Shown piece by piece: positions 1-6,232 of a stretch of 12,648 nucleotides of DNA. The stretch covers positions 1-12,648 of the forward strand of contig JASHOI010000597.1 of the NCBI GenBank assembly GCA_030041195.1. The letters run 5' to 3'. The position numbers and the translations under genes were made by a program. Below the pieces are notes generated by a model. It was not told the DNA's origin. It worked only from the letters and a program-made list of their open reading frames with translations, and did not search any database. The stretch comes from Streptosporangiaceae bacterium. Lineage in GTDB: Bacteria > Actinomycetota > Actinomycetes > Streptosporangiales > Streptosporangiaceae. Position 1 is the stretch's first letter. Every line of letters starts with the position of its first letter.

Positions 1-783
1 GCGGGCCTGTCCGGGGCGTTCTCGGCCCCGTCGGCCACGAACGCGTCGCTGGCCGGCTCGAGCCTGCCCCCGCCCCCCGGTCACGGAGCCACCGGCGGCG
101 CCCAGCCGGCCGCCGCCCGCGCCGGCAGCAAGCTCTCGCCGTCGTCGTCCGGTTCCACCACCGCGCTGCGCACCTCGTGCGCGGCCGTGGCGCACCTCGG
201 GGACTCCACCTCCGAGGGCATGGTGTCCGCGGCCTACCTGGCCAACCCCGACCAGCGGCTGGTCGCCCAGTACCACGACGTCGGGGTTAAGCAGGTGGTC
301 ACGAACATCGTCGGCGCCAACTCCATCGTCGAGACCCTGCCCGGCGACATCAACGGCTACAACGCCGCCAAGGACATCGTCAGCCAGGGCTTCAAAGGCT
401 GCTGGGTCATCGCGCTTGGCACCAACGACACCGCCGACGTCGCCATCGGCTCCGCCGTGGGCCGGGCGCAGCGAATCGAGGAGATGATGTCGGTCGCGCA
501 CGGCGCGCCGGTGCTGTGGGTCGACGTCATCTCGCAGCTCAACAGCGGTCCCTACGCCGAGTCCAACATGCAGCTGTGGAACGCCGCCCTGCGCCAGGCC
601 TGCTCCAAATACCCGAACATGCGTATCTTCGACTGGGCATCCCTGGCCCAGGCGAGCTGGTTCATCAGCGACGGCATCCACTACACCTCGGCCGGATACG
701 CACAGCGCGCCCAGCAGATCGCCGAGGCCCTGGCCAGGGCCTTCCCCGCCAAGGGCCACAGCAGCGGCTGCGTGGTCAGCTAA
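1..783 (+). CDS. SGNH/GDSL-family hydrolase or acyltransferase domain, 5'-truncated by the window edge
   Basis: The frame is open from base 1, so the true start lies upstream; 260 residues are visible. The first ~58 residues are a low-complexity Ala/Ser/Pro/Gly linker. The SGNH fold follows: block I GDST with nucleophile S69, a block II-like Gly around residue 105 (NIVGAN), block III GTND with N142, and block V DGIHYTSAGY with D224 and H227 completing the triad. Cys60 lies just before block I and other Cys lie at about 134, 201 and 257, so disulphides are possible in an exported domain. SGNH enzymes cleave or transfer acyl esters. In actinobacteria an SGNH domain behind such a linker is often either a secreted enzyme or the extracellular C-terminus of an acyltransferase-3 membrane protein (OatA-like). 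The missing N-terminus decides which. The GTG at 187 is too close to block I to be a credible start. The fold is clear; the substrate is unknown. Confidence 0.85.
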   Translation, partial: AGLSGAFSAPSATNASLAGSSLPPPPGHGATGGAQPAAARAGSKLSPSSSGSTTALRTSCAAVAHLGDSTSEGMVSAAYLANPDQRLVAQYHDVGVKQVVTNIVGANSIVETLPGDINGYNAAKDIVSQGFKGCWVIALGTNDTADVAIGSAVGRAQRIEEMMSVAHGAPVLWVDVISQLNSGPYAESNMQLWNAALRQACSKYPNMRIFDWASLAQASWFISDGIHYTSAGYAQRAQQIAEALARAFPAKGHSSGCVVS

Positions 784-856
784 CCGGCCGACCTGACTAC
801 CCACGCCGGGGGTCTTTGGGCGATCCTGGGAGTCGGCTGGTCACGCCCGGCCATCC

Positions 857-885
857 GGACCGCGGCGCCGATCGGCCGCGGGTCC
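857..885 (+). other. GC-rich stem-loop between the SGNH gene and the next gene
   Basis: GGACCGCGG (857-865) pairs with CCGCGGGTCC (876-885) with one bulged G, around a 10-nt loop. It ends 3 nt before the GGAGG at 888-892 that serves the next gene. There is no T-tract, so it is not a classical intrinsic terminator. It could attenuate readthrough, modulate access to the ribosome-binding site, or be incidental at this GC content. The rest of the 784-896 gap holds nothing I recognise. Confidence 0.3.
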
Positions 886-896
886 CTGGAGGACGG

Positions 897-1373
897 GTGC
901 TGGTCGACATCGTGATCGTGGTGGTGCTGGCCCTGGCCGCGGCGGCAGGGCTGGGTCTGTGGATCTGGCGGGCGGCTTCGTGCGGGCGCACCATCGACGT
1001 GCCAGCGGCCGAGCCCGACCGGGTGTTCTGGGGCGGGGTGATGTGCCGGTACCTGATTACCAGCGGAACCCTCGCCCGGCTGGAGTTCTTCGACTGGGGC
1101 GTCCGGATCCGCGGCATCGCGGTGAGCCGGTGGATCGTGCCGACCTGGGAGGCACGGTATGACGAGCTGGCCATCGCCGAGCTGGTGTCGCTGCGCTGGA
1201 GCAGGCTCGCCGTCTGGTTCCGGCCGCGGGGCGAGGCGGGCGGGATGGCTTTCCTGAGCGATCACAGCAGCGAGATCCTCCCGCTGCTCGAGCAGCACGA
1301 CGTGCCGGTCAACCGTTCGCTGGCCCAGATCAGGCGGGTGGCGGAGCTTTACCGCGCGCCCGGCCCGGGCTGA
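897..1373 (+). CDS. Small membrane-anchored protein of unknown function (158 aa)
   Basis: I do not recognise the family with certainty. Residues ~4-26 form one strongly hydrophobic helix (Val/Ile/Ala/Leu-rich, ending LGLWIWR), consistent with an N-terminal signal anchor. The remaining ~130 residues are soluble and rich in Trp, Arg and beta-prone stretches (for example LEFFDWGVRIRG and LRWSRLAVWFRP), suggesting a small beta domain on one side of the membrane. The start chosen is GTG 897, 4 nt after a GGAGG (888-892). CTG 900 or GTG 912 are alternatives, but the longer open frame to the left runs antiphase through the SGNH gene and is not credible. The stop lies 5 nt before the GTG of the next gene, so the two are probably co-transcribed. 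Coding direction is supported by the RBS and the tight spacing. Confidence 0.6.
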   Translation: MLVDIVIVVVLALAAAAGLGLWIWRAASCGRTIDVPAAEPDRVFWGGVMCRYLITSGTLARLEFFDWGVRIRGIAVSRWIVPTWEARYDELAIAELVSLRWSRLAVWFRPRGEAGGMAFLSDHSSEILPLLEQHDVPVNRSLAQIRRVAELYRAPGPG

Positions 1374-1378
1374 GTGCC

Positions 1379-2011
1379 GTGCCGCTGCAGAACCGGGTGA
1401 CCCCCACCGGGGAGATCGTGGCCGACTCTGCGCGCGGCACGCTGATGGGCAACCGCGGCTGCCTGCACCGCGCGGACCGGACGCTGGGCGTGGCGCGGTG
1501 GCGGTCCAAGATGTGGATCTGCTGCGTGCTGCGGTGGCGCGACGTGCAGCGCGACGTGATGCCGCCCGGCAGCTGGACCGCGCTGTTCTTCCTTGACGAG
1601 GCCACGGCGCTGGCCGCCGGGCACCGCCCGTGCGGGTACTGCCGCCGCGCGGCCTACGCGTCGTTCGCCGACGCCTGGCGCCGCGCGGCCGGCCTCGCTG
1701 GGCCCCGGCACGCCGGGGAGATGGACGCCGTGCTGCACGCCGAGCGGGTGGACCCGCGCACCCGGCGGCAGCGGACCCGGCCCGCGCTCGCCGGCGAGCT
1801 GCCCGGCGGGGTGATGATCCGCCACGACGGCAGGTGCGGCCTGCTGGCCGGGGAGCGCTTCCTGCCCTGGACGTTCCGCGGCTACCTGGCCCCGGTCCCG
1901 CTCCGGCCGGGCACGCGGGTCGAGCTGCTGACCCCGCCGTCGACGGCCGCCGCGATCGCCGCCGGGTACCGGCCGCTGCTGCACCCCAGCGCCGAGGACG
2001 GCCAGGATTAG
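1379..2011 (+). CDS. Conserved protein with Ada-like Cys-pair motif (210 aa)
   Basis: From memory this belongs to a widespread uncharacterised bacterial family with an N-terminal LQNRVTP-GEIVA segment, a GTLMGNRG motif and a central DEATALAAGHRPCGYCRR motif. C85 and C88 lie in AAGHRPCGYC, which resembles the second Cys pair of the Ada/methylphosphotriester zinc-binding domain (AAGFRPCKRC in Ada). C48 and C49 about 37 residues upstream, or C28 and H30, could supply further ligands. A conserved-looking EMDAVLHAER segment follows at ~112-121. No AraC HTH or alkyltransferase active site is present, so it is not Ada itself. The GTG at 1379 keeps the family N-terminus intact, but no clear ribosome-binding site precedes it; the 5-nt gap from the upstream stop suggests translational coupling. 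A metal-binding, possibly nucleic-acid-related role is inference only. Confidence 0.75.
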   Translation: MPLQNRVTPTGEIVADSARGTLMGNRGCLHRADRTLGVARWRSKMWICCVLRWRDVQRDVMPPGSWTALFFLDEATALAAGHRPCGYCRRAAYASFADAWRRAAGLAGPRHAGEMDAVLHAERVDPRTRRQRTRPALAGELPGGVMIRHDGRCGLLAGERFLPWTFRGYLAPVPLRPGTRVELLTPPSTAAAIAAGYRPLLHPSAEDGQD

Positions 2012-2044
2012 CGTCCCGGGGCCAAACCCCTGGCAGGCCGACTG

Positions 2045-2086
2045 CGTATTTATTGGTGAGGGCTCCGTATCTATTGGGGAGGGCTC
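2045..2086 (+). repeat. Two tandem copies of a 21-bp repeat, AT-rich at its start
   Basis: Unit 1 (2045-2065) and unit 2 (2066-2086) are head to tail and differ at 2 of 21 positions. Each starts cgtat, continues with a TATTGG core, and ends gagggctc. The period is about two helical turns. It lies in the 132-bp gap between the 210-aa gene and the 106-aa gene, ending 45 bp before the latter's Shine-Dalgarno. It may be a paired operator or a fragment of a dispersed minisatellite-like repeat; the sequence alone does not decide. A weak bulged hairpin (2016-2033) precedes it. Confidence 0.75.
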
Positions 2087-2143
2087 CCCTTGTGGCAGGT
2101 GCGCCTCGGGACGCACCCTTCAAGGGATGACGGGGAGGCTGTC

Positions 2144-2464
2144 ATGTCATGGCTCAACGTGACCGACGCGCGGTGCGAGGCGCTGTTCGCTTCGCGGCTC
2201 CGGCGCTCGGACACGCCAACGGCGGCGGAGCTGGCCGAGATCATCCGCGACACCGTGCGGCAATACGGGATCCGCGGCTGCGCCAGCCTGATGGCGCAGG
2301 CGTTCGGTGACGACCCCGAGGCGGCCGCGGACCGCATGCGCTGGGTCAGGCAGCTCGTCTCCGAGGTACCCGTCGCGCCGCCACCGCGGCTGCCACGCAG
2401 GGGCGGGCAGCCGCGGGATGGCGGCTCTCCCGACGACACCGGGCCGCTCCCCTGCGCTGCCTGA
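2144..2464 (+). CDS. Conserved actinobacterial hypothetical protein (106 aa)
   Basis: The ATG at 2144 has a strong Shine-Dalgarno, GGGGAGG at 2132-2138 with a 5-nt spacer, so the longer reading from TTG 2090 is rejected. The first ~80 residues are predicted helical and carry motifs I recall from short actinobacterial proteins of unknown function: WLNVTDARCEALFAS near the start and GCASLMAQAFGDDPEAA with RMRWVRQLV at ~47-77. The last ~30 residues are Pro/Gly/Arg-rich and probably disordered. No catalytic motif, membrane segment or HTH is evident. The gene appears to form its own transcription unit behind the 21-bp tandem repeat. No function can be assigned. Confidence 0.75.
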   Translation: MSWLNVTDARCEALFASRLRRSDTPTAAELAEIIRDTVRQYGIRGCASLMAQAFGDDPEAAADRMRWVRQLVSEVPVAPPPRLPRRGGQPRDGGSPDDTGPLPCAA

Positions 2465-2488
2465 TCGCGGCGCGGCGGACGGCCCGGT

Positions 2489-2494
2489 TAGGGT
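2489..2494 (+). promoter_or_regulatory. Probable leaderless -10 box of the VOC gene
   Basis: TAGGGT fits the actinobacterial TANNNT -10 pattern and is followed after exactly 6 nt by the ATG at 2501, the spacing expected when transcription starts at or next to the A of the start codon. No convincing Shine-Dalgarno precedes this ATG apart from AGGG inside the same box, and no good -35 is visible. Confidence 0.4.
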
Positions 2495-2500
2495 TGCCGC

Positions 2501-3247
2501 ATGCCTACACGCCTGGTCCACATGGTGATCGACGCCAACGACCCGCCGAAGCTGGCCCGGTTCTGGGCGGACGCCCTGGGCTGGGAGGTTGAGGAAGAGG
2601 AAGGCGCCGAGGAGGCGGACGTCTGGCCGGCCGGCTACCGGTACCCGGATCCGGTCGCGCTGCCGATCGTGTTCGTACCGGTGCCCGAGCCCAAGACGGC
2701 CAAGAACCGCGTGCACCTCGACCTGGCCAGCCAGTCGGCCGAGCACCAGGCGTCCCTGGTGCGGCGGGTGCGCGATCTGGGCGCGCGGCCGCTCGACATC
2801 GGCCAGGGCGATGCGCCGTGGGTGGTGCTTGCCGATCCGGAGGGCAACGAGTTCTGCGTGCTGGAGCCGCGGGAGGTCTATCGCGACACCGGCCCGGTGG
2901 CCGCGGTCGTTGTCGACAGCGTGGACCCGGTGGCGCTGGCCGGTTTCTGGGAGCTGGCTTCGGGCTGGGTCCGGGCCCGGGCGGAAGACGACGTCCTCGT
3001 GGGGTTCCGCTCGCCGCAGGGCGTGGGGCCCTACGTCGAGCTGCTGCGGGTCCCGGATGCCAAGACGGTCAAGAACCGGGTCCACCTCGACGTCGCGCCG
3101 GAAAAGGCTGAGGATCAGGCGGCCGCGGTGCGGCAGCTTCGGGAAGCAGGCGCGGTGCCGGCCGACGTCGGCCAGGGCAGCGACGTGTCCTGGGTGGTGC
3201 TTGCCGACCCGGAAGGCAACGAGTTCTGTGTCCTCACGCCGCGCTGA
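2501..3247 (+). CDS. Two-domain VOC superfamily (glyoxalase-like) protein
   Basis: The 248-aa protein is an internal duplication. Domain 1 (~1-123) and domain 2 (~131-248) share KNRVHLD (H72 and H195), a DIGQG/DVGQG segment and WVVLADPEGNEFCVL (E117 and E241). This is the beta-alpha-beta-beta-beta repeat of vicinal-oxygen-chelate proteins, closest to the Pfam Glyoxalase_6 type common in actinobacteria. His7 on the first strand of domain 1 (LVHMVID) is replaced by Ala135 in domain 2, so one metal site is probably degenerate. VOC members include dioxygenases, glyoxalases and antibiotic-sequestering proteins; nothing here fixes the substrate. The ATG at 2501 appears leaderless. The gene converges on the polymerase gene with a 27-bp gap that shows no clear terminator. 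Confidence 0.85.
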   Translation: MPTRLVHMVIDANDPPKLARFWADALGWEVEEEEGAEEADVWPAGYRYPDPVALPIVFVPVPEPKTAKNRVHLDLASQSAEHQASLVRRVRDLGARPLDIGQGDAPWVVLADPEGNEFCVLEPREVYRDTGPVAAVVVDSVDPVALAGFWELASGWVRARAEDDVLVGFRSPQGVGPYVELLRVPDAKTVKNRVHLDVAPEKAEDQAAAVRQLREAGAVPADVGQGSDVSWVVLADPEGNEFCVLTPR

Positions 3248-3274
3248 GCGCCGGTGTCCGCCACGCCAGCTGCG

Positions 3275-4267
3275 TTAATCCCCGCGATCCGCGCCGCCCC
3301 CGTTGCTCGCCTCGTCGGCGCGGCGGGCACGGGCCCGGCGCTTGCCCTCGTGCATCGCGTGCACCCGGGCGATCGGGATCGTGTGGCCCTCCGCGATCAG
3401 CTCGGCGCTCAGCTCCTGCTCGGGCACGTCGCCGAGCCACGGGCCGCGCCCGGCGATCAGCCCGGGCACGCTGTGCACGGTGAAATCCGACGGCTGGATG
3501 CGGTCAAGTTCCTCCCAGGCCACCGGGAACGACACGGGCAAGCCCGGCCGCACCCGCGGGCTGTACGCCGCCACCACGGTCGCGCCGCCCGCCCGCGTCG
3601 AGTCCAGGAACACCTTCCCGGCCCGGTCCTCCCGGATGAACGCCGTGGTAGCCAGGTCCGGATCGAGCCGCTCCGCCCGGACGGCGAGCGCACGGGTCGC
3701 CGCGGCCACGTCCTCGCTCCCGGCACGCGCGCCGATCGGCACCACGACGTGAACGCCCTTCGACCCGCTGGTCTTGACCGCTCCGGCCAGGCCCGCGCCG
3801 GCCAGAGCCTGGCGCACCAGCCGGGCGGCGCGCACGGCCAGCGTGAACGCGCCTCCCTCCGGCGGATCGATGTCCAGCACCAGGCAGGTGGGGCGCCATA
3901 GGTCTTCGATCAGGCCGAGCGTCGGGTGGTATTCCACCGCGCGCTGATTCGCGAACCACAACAGCGTTCGGCGATCATCGCAGAGCGCATACGACACGTG
4001 GCGCCGGGAGCTTTCCGCCCACAGCGACACGGTCGGCACCCACGGCGGCGTGTACTTGGGCACGTTCTTCTGCATGAACGGCGCCTGCCCAGGTCGCACC
4101 CGGACCACGGACAGCGGCCGGTCACGCAGCTCCGCAAGAATCAAGTCCGCGACGGCGTCCAGGTAGTCCACCAGGTCACGCTTGGTCGCCCCGGCCCCCT
4201 CGAACAGCGGCTGGTCCAGGTGGGTCAGCGTAACCCCGTCGCGCTCCTCGCCGCCCCCATTGCTCAT
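3275..4267 (-). CDS. Stand-alone LigD-type DNA polymerase/primase (AEP PolDom) protein
   Basis: This 330-aa protein matches the polymerase domain of bacterial NHEJ ligase D, without ligase or nuclease domains. Visible motifs: QKNVPKYTPPW (66-76); AEP motif I LDIDPPEGG with D132 and D134 as metal ligands; motif II TSGSKGVHVVVPI (166-178) with H173; and motif III GKVFLDS with D222, followed by GGATVVAAYSPRVRPG (227-242). The family adds NTPs or dNTPs at breaks and gaps; stand-alone actinobacterial versions have been linked to gap-filling repair. The ATG at 4267 was chosen because it lies 4 nt after the MarR stop and has GGGAG 9 nt upstream. The longer open frame only reads through marR. No Ku or ligase gene is in the window. 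The encoded SNGGG near the N-terminus recurs near the C-terminus, from a DNA repeat. Confidence 0.9.
   Translation of the reverse strand: MSNGGGEERDGVTLTHLDQPLFEGAGATKRDLVDYLDAVADLILAELRDRPLSVVRVRPGQAPFMQKNVPKYTPPWVPTVSLWAESSRRHVSYALCDDRRTLLWFANQRAVEYHPTLGLIEDLWRPTCLVLDIDPPEGGAFTLAVRAARLVRQALAGAGLAGAVKTSGSKGVHVVVPIGARAGSEDVAAATRALAVRAERLDPDLATTAFIREDRAGKVFLDSTRAGGATVVAAYSPRVRPGLPVSFPVAWEELDRIQPSDFTVHSVPGLIAGRGPWLGDVPEQELSAELIAEGHTIPIARVHAMHEGKRRARARRADEASNGGGADRGD
3283..3308 (+). repeat. Distal copy of the direct repeat bracketing the polymerase gene
   Basis: This stretch matches 4240-4265 at 23 of 26 positions, in the same orientation, 957 bp apart, a multiple of three. It encodes the SNGGGADR segment just before the polymerase stop codon. 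Similarity continues weakly to 3276 with a 2-nt gap. Confidence 0.65.
4240..4265 (+). repeat. Proximal copy of the direct repeat bracketing the polymerase gene
   Basis: Partner of 3283-3308 (3 mismatches in 26). It encodes the SNGGGEER segment directly after the start codon of the polymerase gene, in the same reading frame as the distal copy. Confidence 0.65.
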
Positions 4268-4271
4268 CTGA

Positions 4272-4742
4272 TCACACTCCCACCGCCGGGTCGGTGACGC
4301 CGACCGCGCCGAGCAGTGCGGCGAACGCCTCAAGGTCGGCGTCGGTGAGCGGGGCGAGCGTTTCCTGGTCCTCGACCACGCTGCGCCAGAAGGCAGCGCG
4401 CAGCCGTTCGCCCTCCGCGGTGAGCACCAGCGCCTTGACCCGCCGGTCGCCCGGATCGGGGCGGCGCTCGACGGCACCGCGCCGCTCCAGCCGGTCGACC
4501 AGCACGCTGAGGTTGGACGCGTCCGAGTTGAGCCGCGCCGCCAGGCTGCGCATCGGCACGGCCGTGCCCGGCTCGAGGGTCAGCAGCGCACCCACCTGCG
4601 CGGTCGACAGGCCGACCGCCGCCGCGTGCGCGGCCCAGTTCTGCCGCAGCCGGCCGGCCAGGGTCAGCAGGCCGAGACGCACGCCGAGCATCAGCCGAAG
4701 CCGCTCGGTGCTGGGAGGTGGCAGGTCGACGGGAACACGCAT
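4272..4742 (-). CDS. MarR-family transcriptional regulator
   Basis: A 156-aa winged-HTH protein of typical MarR length. N-terminal dimerisation helix ~11-42; HTH ~46-90 with the recognition helix SDASNLSVLVDRLERRG (73-89); the wing has the MarR signature DPGDRRVKALVLT (96-108); a C-terminal helix follows. MarR dimers bind palindromes and release them on binding phenolic or other ligands. The start is placed at ATG 4742. An upstream in-frame extension (to 4877) would run through the intergenic operator and the divergent SRPBCC gene. There is no Shine-Dalgarno, but TACAGT at 4751-4756 (minus strand) lies 8 nt upstream, which fits leaderless transcription. Its stop is 4 nt before the polymerase ATG, so the two form an operon. 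The likely targets are its own operon and the divergent SRPBCC gene. Confidence 0.9.
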   Translation of the reverse strand: MRVPVDLPPPSTERLRLMLGVRLGLLTLAGRLRQNWAAHAAAVGLSTAQVGALLTLEPGTAVPMRSLAARLNSDASNLSVLVDRLERRGAVERRPDPGDRRVKALVLTAEGERLRAAFWRSVVEDQETLAPLTDADLEAFAALLGAVGVTDPAVGV

Positions 4743-4786
4743 GGAAGCCGACTGTACCTGGGTGCCATATGCTGGTTCGATGTAAT

Positions 4787-4803
4787 AGTGGTGCATAACT
4801 ACT
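4787..4803 (+). promoter_or_regulatory. Candidate MarR operator between marR and the SRPBCC gene
   Basis: AGTGGT-GCATA-ACTACT is a 17-bp imperfect dyad (5 of 6 half-site pairs match) in the 79-bp divergent intergenic region, which is noticeably more AT-rich than its surroundings. It ends 18 bp before the SRPBCC start. Size and placement fit a MarR-dimer site. A second small palindrome, CATATG, is at 4766-4771. Confidence 0.45.
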
Positions 4804-4821
4804 TTGTGGAGAGGGGCTGGC

Positions 4822-5331
4822 ATGACCGCAGGTGGAGAGCGAGCCGACGTGACCGGGGAAGCGGCCGATCCGCGCAAGTCGGTGACGGTTCCCGTGCCCC
4901 CGGCCGAGGCGTTCCGGATCTACACCGAGTGTCCGGCCGAATGGCTTCCTGCCGGGCACACGTTCATCCCGAACCCGGAGTCGATCATCATGGAGCCGCG
5001 CCCGGGCGGCCGGTTCTATGAACGCGGCGCCGACGGCACCGAGGCCACGAGGGGCACGATCGTCGAGTGGGCGCCGCCGCGCCGGCTGGCGGTCACCTGG
5101 CGGATCGGACCGGGCTGGCGGCCCGTGTTTGACGACGAGCAAGCCAGCGTCATCGTGGTCGAGTTCACCCCGGCCGGGCCGGATGCCACCGGGGTCACGG
5201 TGACCTACACGCACCTGGACCGGCACGGCGAGATGGCCGGCCTGCTCCGGGCGGCGATCGAGAACCCCGGGTCAGCGGACACGCTGCAGCGGTACGCCGA
5301 CGTGGTGGCCCGCCACGCCGCTACCGCCTGA
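4822..5331 (+). CDS. SRPBCC / AHSA1-like START-fold protein
   Basis: 169 aa from ATG 4822, chosen because GAGAGGGG (4809-4816) lies 5 nt upstream; the in-frame GTG at 4804 would overlap that site. After a ~18-residue polar N-terminus, the pattern is that of the activator-of-Hsp90-ATPase-homologue-1-like branch of the SRPBCC helix-grip fold: VTVPVPPAEAFRIYT (21-35), EPRPGGRFYERGADGTE (near 64-80), GTIVEWAPPRRLAVTW, then VVEFTP and GVTVTYTHLDRHG, ending in an amphipathic helix. These proteins bind hydrophobic ligands in a deep pocket. In bacteria they often sit beside ArsR or MarR regulators, as here. Ligand unknown. Its 3' end overlaps the convergent hydrolase gene by 11 bp. Confidence 0.85.
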   Translation: MTAGGERADVTGEAADPRKSVTVPVPPAEAFRIYTECPAEWLPAGHTFIPNPESIIMEPRPGGRFYERGADGTEATRGTIVEWAPPRRLAVTWRIGPGWRPVFDDEQASVIVVEFTPAGPDATGVTVTYTHLDRHGEMAGLLRAAIENPGSADTLQRYADVVARHAATA

Positions 5332-6181
5332 CGAACTGGCCGACGGCGCCGAGCCAACCCTCCGGGTCGTCGACGTGCGCCATGTGGCCGGCCTCGTCCA
5401 GGATCACCGCGCGGGCACCGGGCAGCAACGCCGCGGCCTGCTCGGCCAGGGCCGCCGGGTAGGTCATGTCCCGCCGGCCATGCACCAGCAGGACCGGGAA
5501 GCGCAGGGCTGCCAGGCGGGCCAGGGAGTTCTCCGGCCGCGCCGGGGGCAGCAGCCCGGCCAGGAACGCCCGGGCCCAGTCGGCGGAAAACCGCACACCA
5601 TCGAGGCGGAGCAGGTACCCGGGCCGGGCCTGTGGCCGCCAGACGTCGGCCACGGCCGCGGTGACGGCGGCGGCGCGGATCAGCTGCGGGGTCGGATCCC
5701 GGTCGCCCTTAATCCAGGCCGCGTTGGCCGTCGCGCGCAGCACCGCGGCCTCGGGCCAGTCGTCGAAGGCGCCGGCGGGCACCGGCAGGATGCTGCTGGA
5801 CGCGATGATCAGGCTGCGTACCCGCTGCGGCGCGGCCAGCGCCAGGCGCTGAGCGAGCTCGCCGCCGTAGGAGAACCCGAGCACGTCCGCCTGGTTCACC
5901 CGCAGCGAGTCGAGCAGGGCCAGCAGGTCGGTGATCGCGGCATCCGGCGTGTACTGGCCGCTGGCCAGCCCCCGGGTCGAGCGGCCGCAGCCGCGCAGGT
6001 CCGCGAAGACGACCCGCCGGGATCCCGCGAGGCGGACCAACGGCTCGCGCAGGTAGCTGTGATCCCAGTCCGGGCCGCCGTGTATCACCAGCAGGACCCG
6101 GCCGGCCGGACCGGCCGTCTGCGCGACGAACAGCTCCACGTGCGGGTCAGCGGATACCCGGATCACGCTCTCGGCCAGCAA
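5321..6181 (-). CDS. Alpha/beta hydrolase (proline iminopeptidase-like, S33 type)
   Basis: 286 aa with a complete alpha/beta-hydrolase signature: oxyanion-loop HGGP (34-37), DLRGCGRS (61-68), nucleophile elbow GFSYGG with S104, acid D238 in HGRRD, and H266 in EAGHMAH. The HGGP and DxRGxGxS combination is that of the prolyl-iminopeptidase/haloperoxidase-like group, cytoplasmic with no signal peptide; the natural substrate could be a peptide, ester or lactone. The start is uncertain. TTG at 6181 has AAGGGG only 2 nt upstream; CTG at 6178 would have a 5-nt spacer and GTG at 6166 a 17-nt one. The family fold begins after any of these. It converges on the SRPBCC gene with an 11-bp overlap and is separated from the upstream LysR gene by a repeat-containing gap, so it is probably independently expressed. 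Confidence 0.87.
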   Translation of the reverse strand: MLAESVIRVSADPHVELFVAQTAGPAGRVLLVIHGGPDWDHSYLREPLVRLAGSRRVVFADLRGCGRSTRGLASGQYTPDAAITDLLALLDSLRVNQADVLGFSYGGELAQRLALAAPQRVRSLIIASSSILPVPAGAFDDWPEAAVLRATANAAWIKGDRDPTPQLIRAAAVTAAVADVWRPQARPGYLLRLDGVRFSADWARAFLAGLLPPARPENSLARLAALRFPVLLVHGRRDMTYPAALAEQAAALLPGARAVILDEAGHMAHVDDPEGWLGAVGQFVRR

Positions 6182-6232
6182 CGCCCCTTCCTTACGCCTC
6201 GCCCCAACTCCCGCCCGCCGCGTCCAAGATCC

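Noticed and set aside
516..896. Upstream extension of the 158-aa membrane protein to an ATG at 516
   Set aside because: That part runs antiphase inside the SGNH gene and is Arg/Pro-rich; the hydrophobic anchor and GGAGG place the start near 897.
2016..2033. Hairpin CCGGGG / CCCCTGG after the 210-aa gene as a terminator
   Set aside because: Only about six pairs with a bulge and no T-tract; too weak to call in this GC context.
780..2123. A 447-aa open frame on the minus strand opposite three plus-strand genes
   Set aside because: It is Arg/Ala/Pro/Gly-rich with no domain, and the plus-strand genes have RBSs and recognisable motifs. Long antisense frames are expected at this GC content.
3248..3274. 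Terminator between the convergent VOC and polymerase genes
   Set aside because: The 27-bp gap contains no inverted repeat of useful length.
4743..4877. Longer N-terminus for the MarR protein
   Set aside because: It would read through the intergenic dyad and into the divergent gene; the MarR fold starts after Met at 4742.
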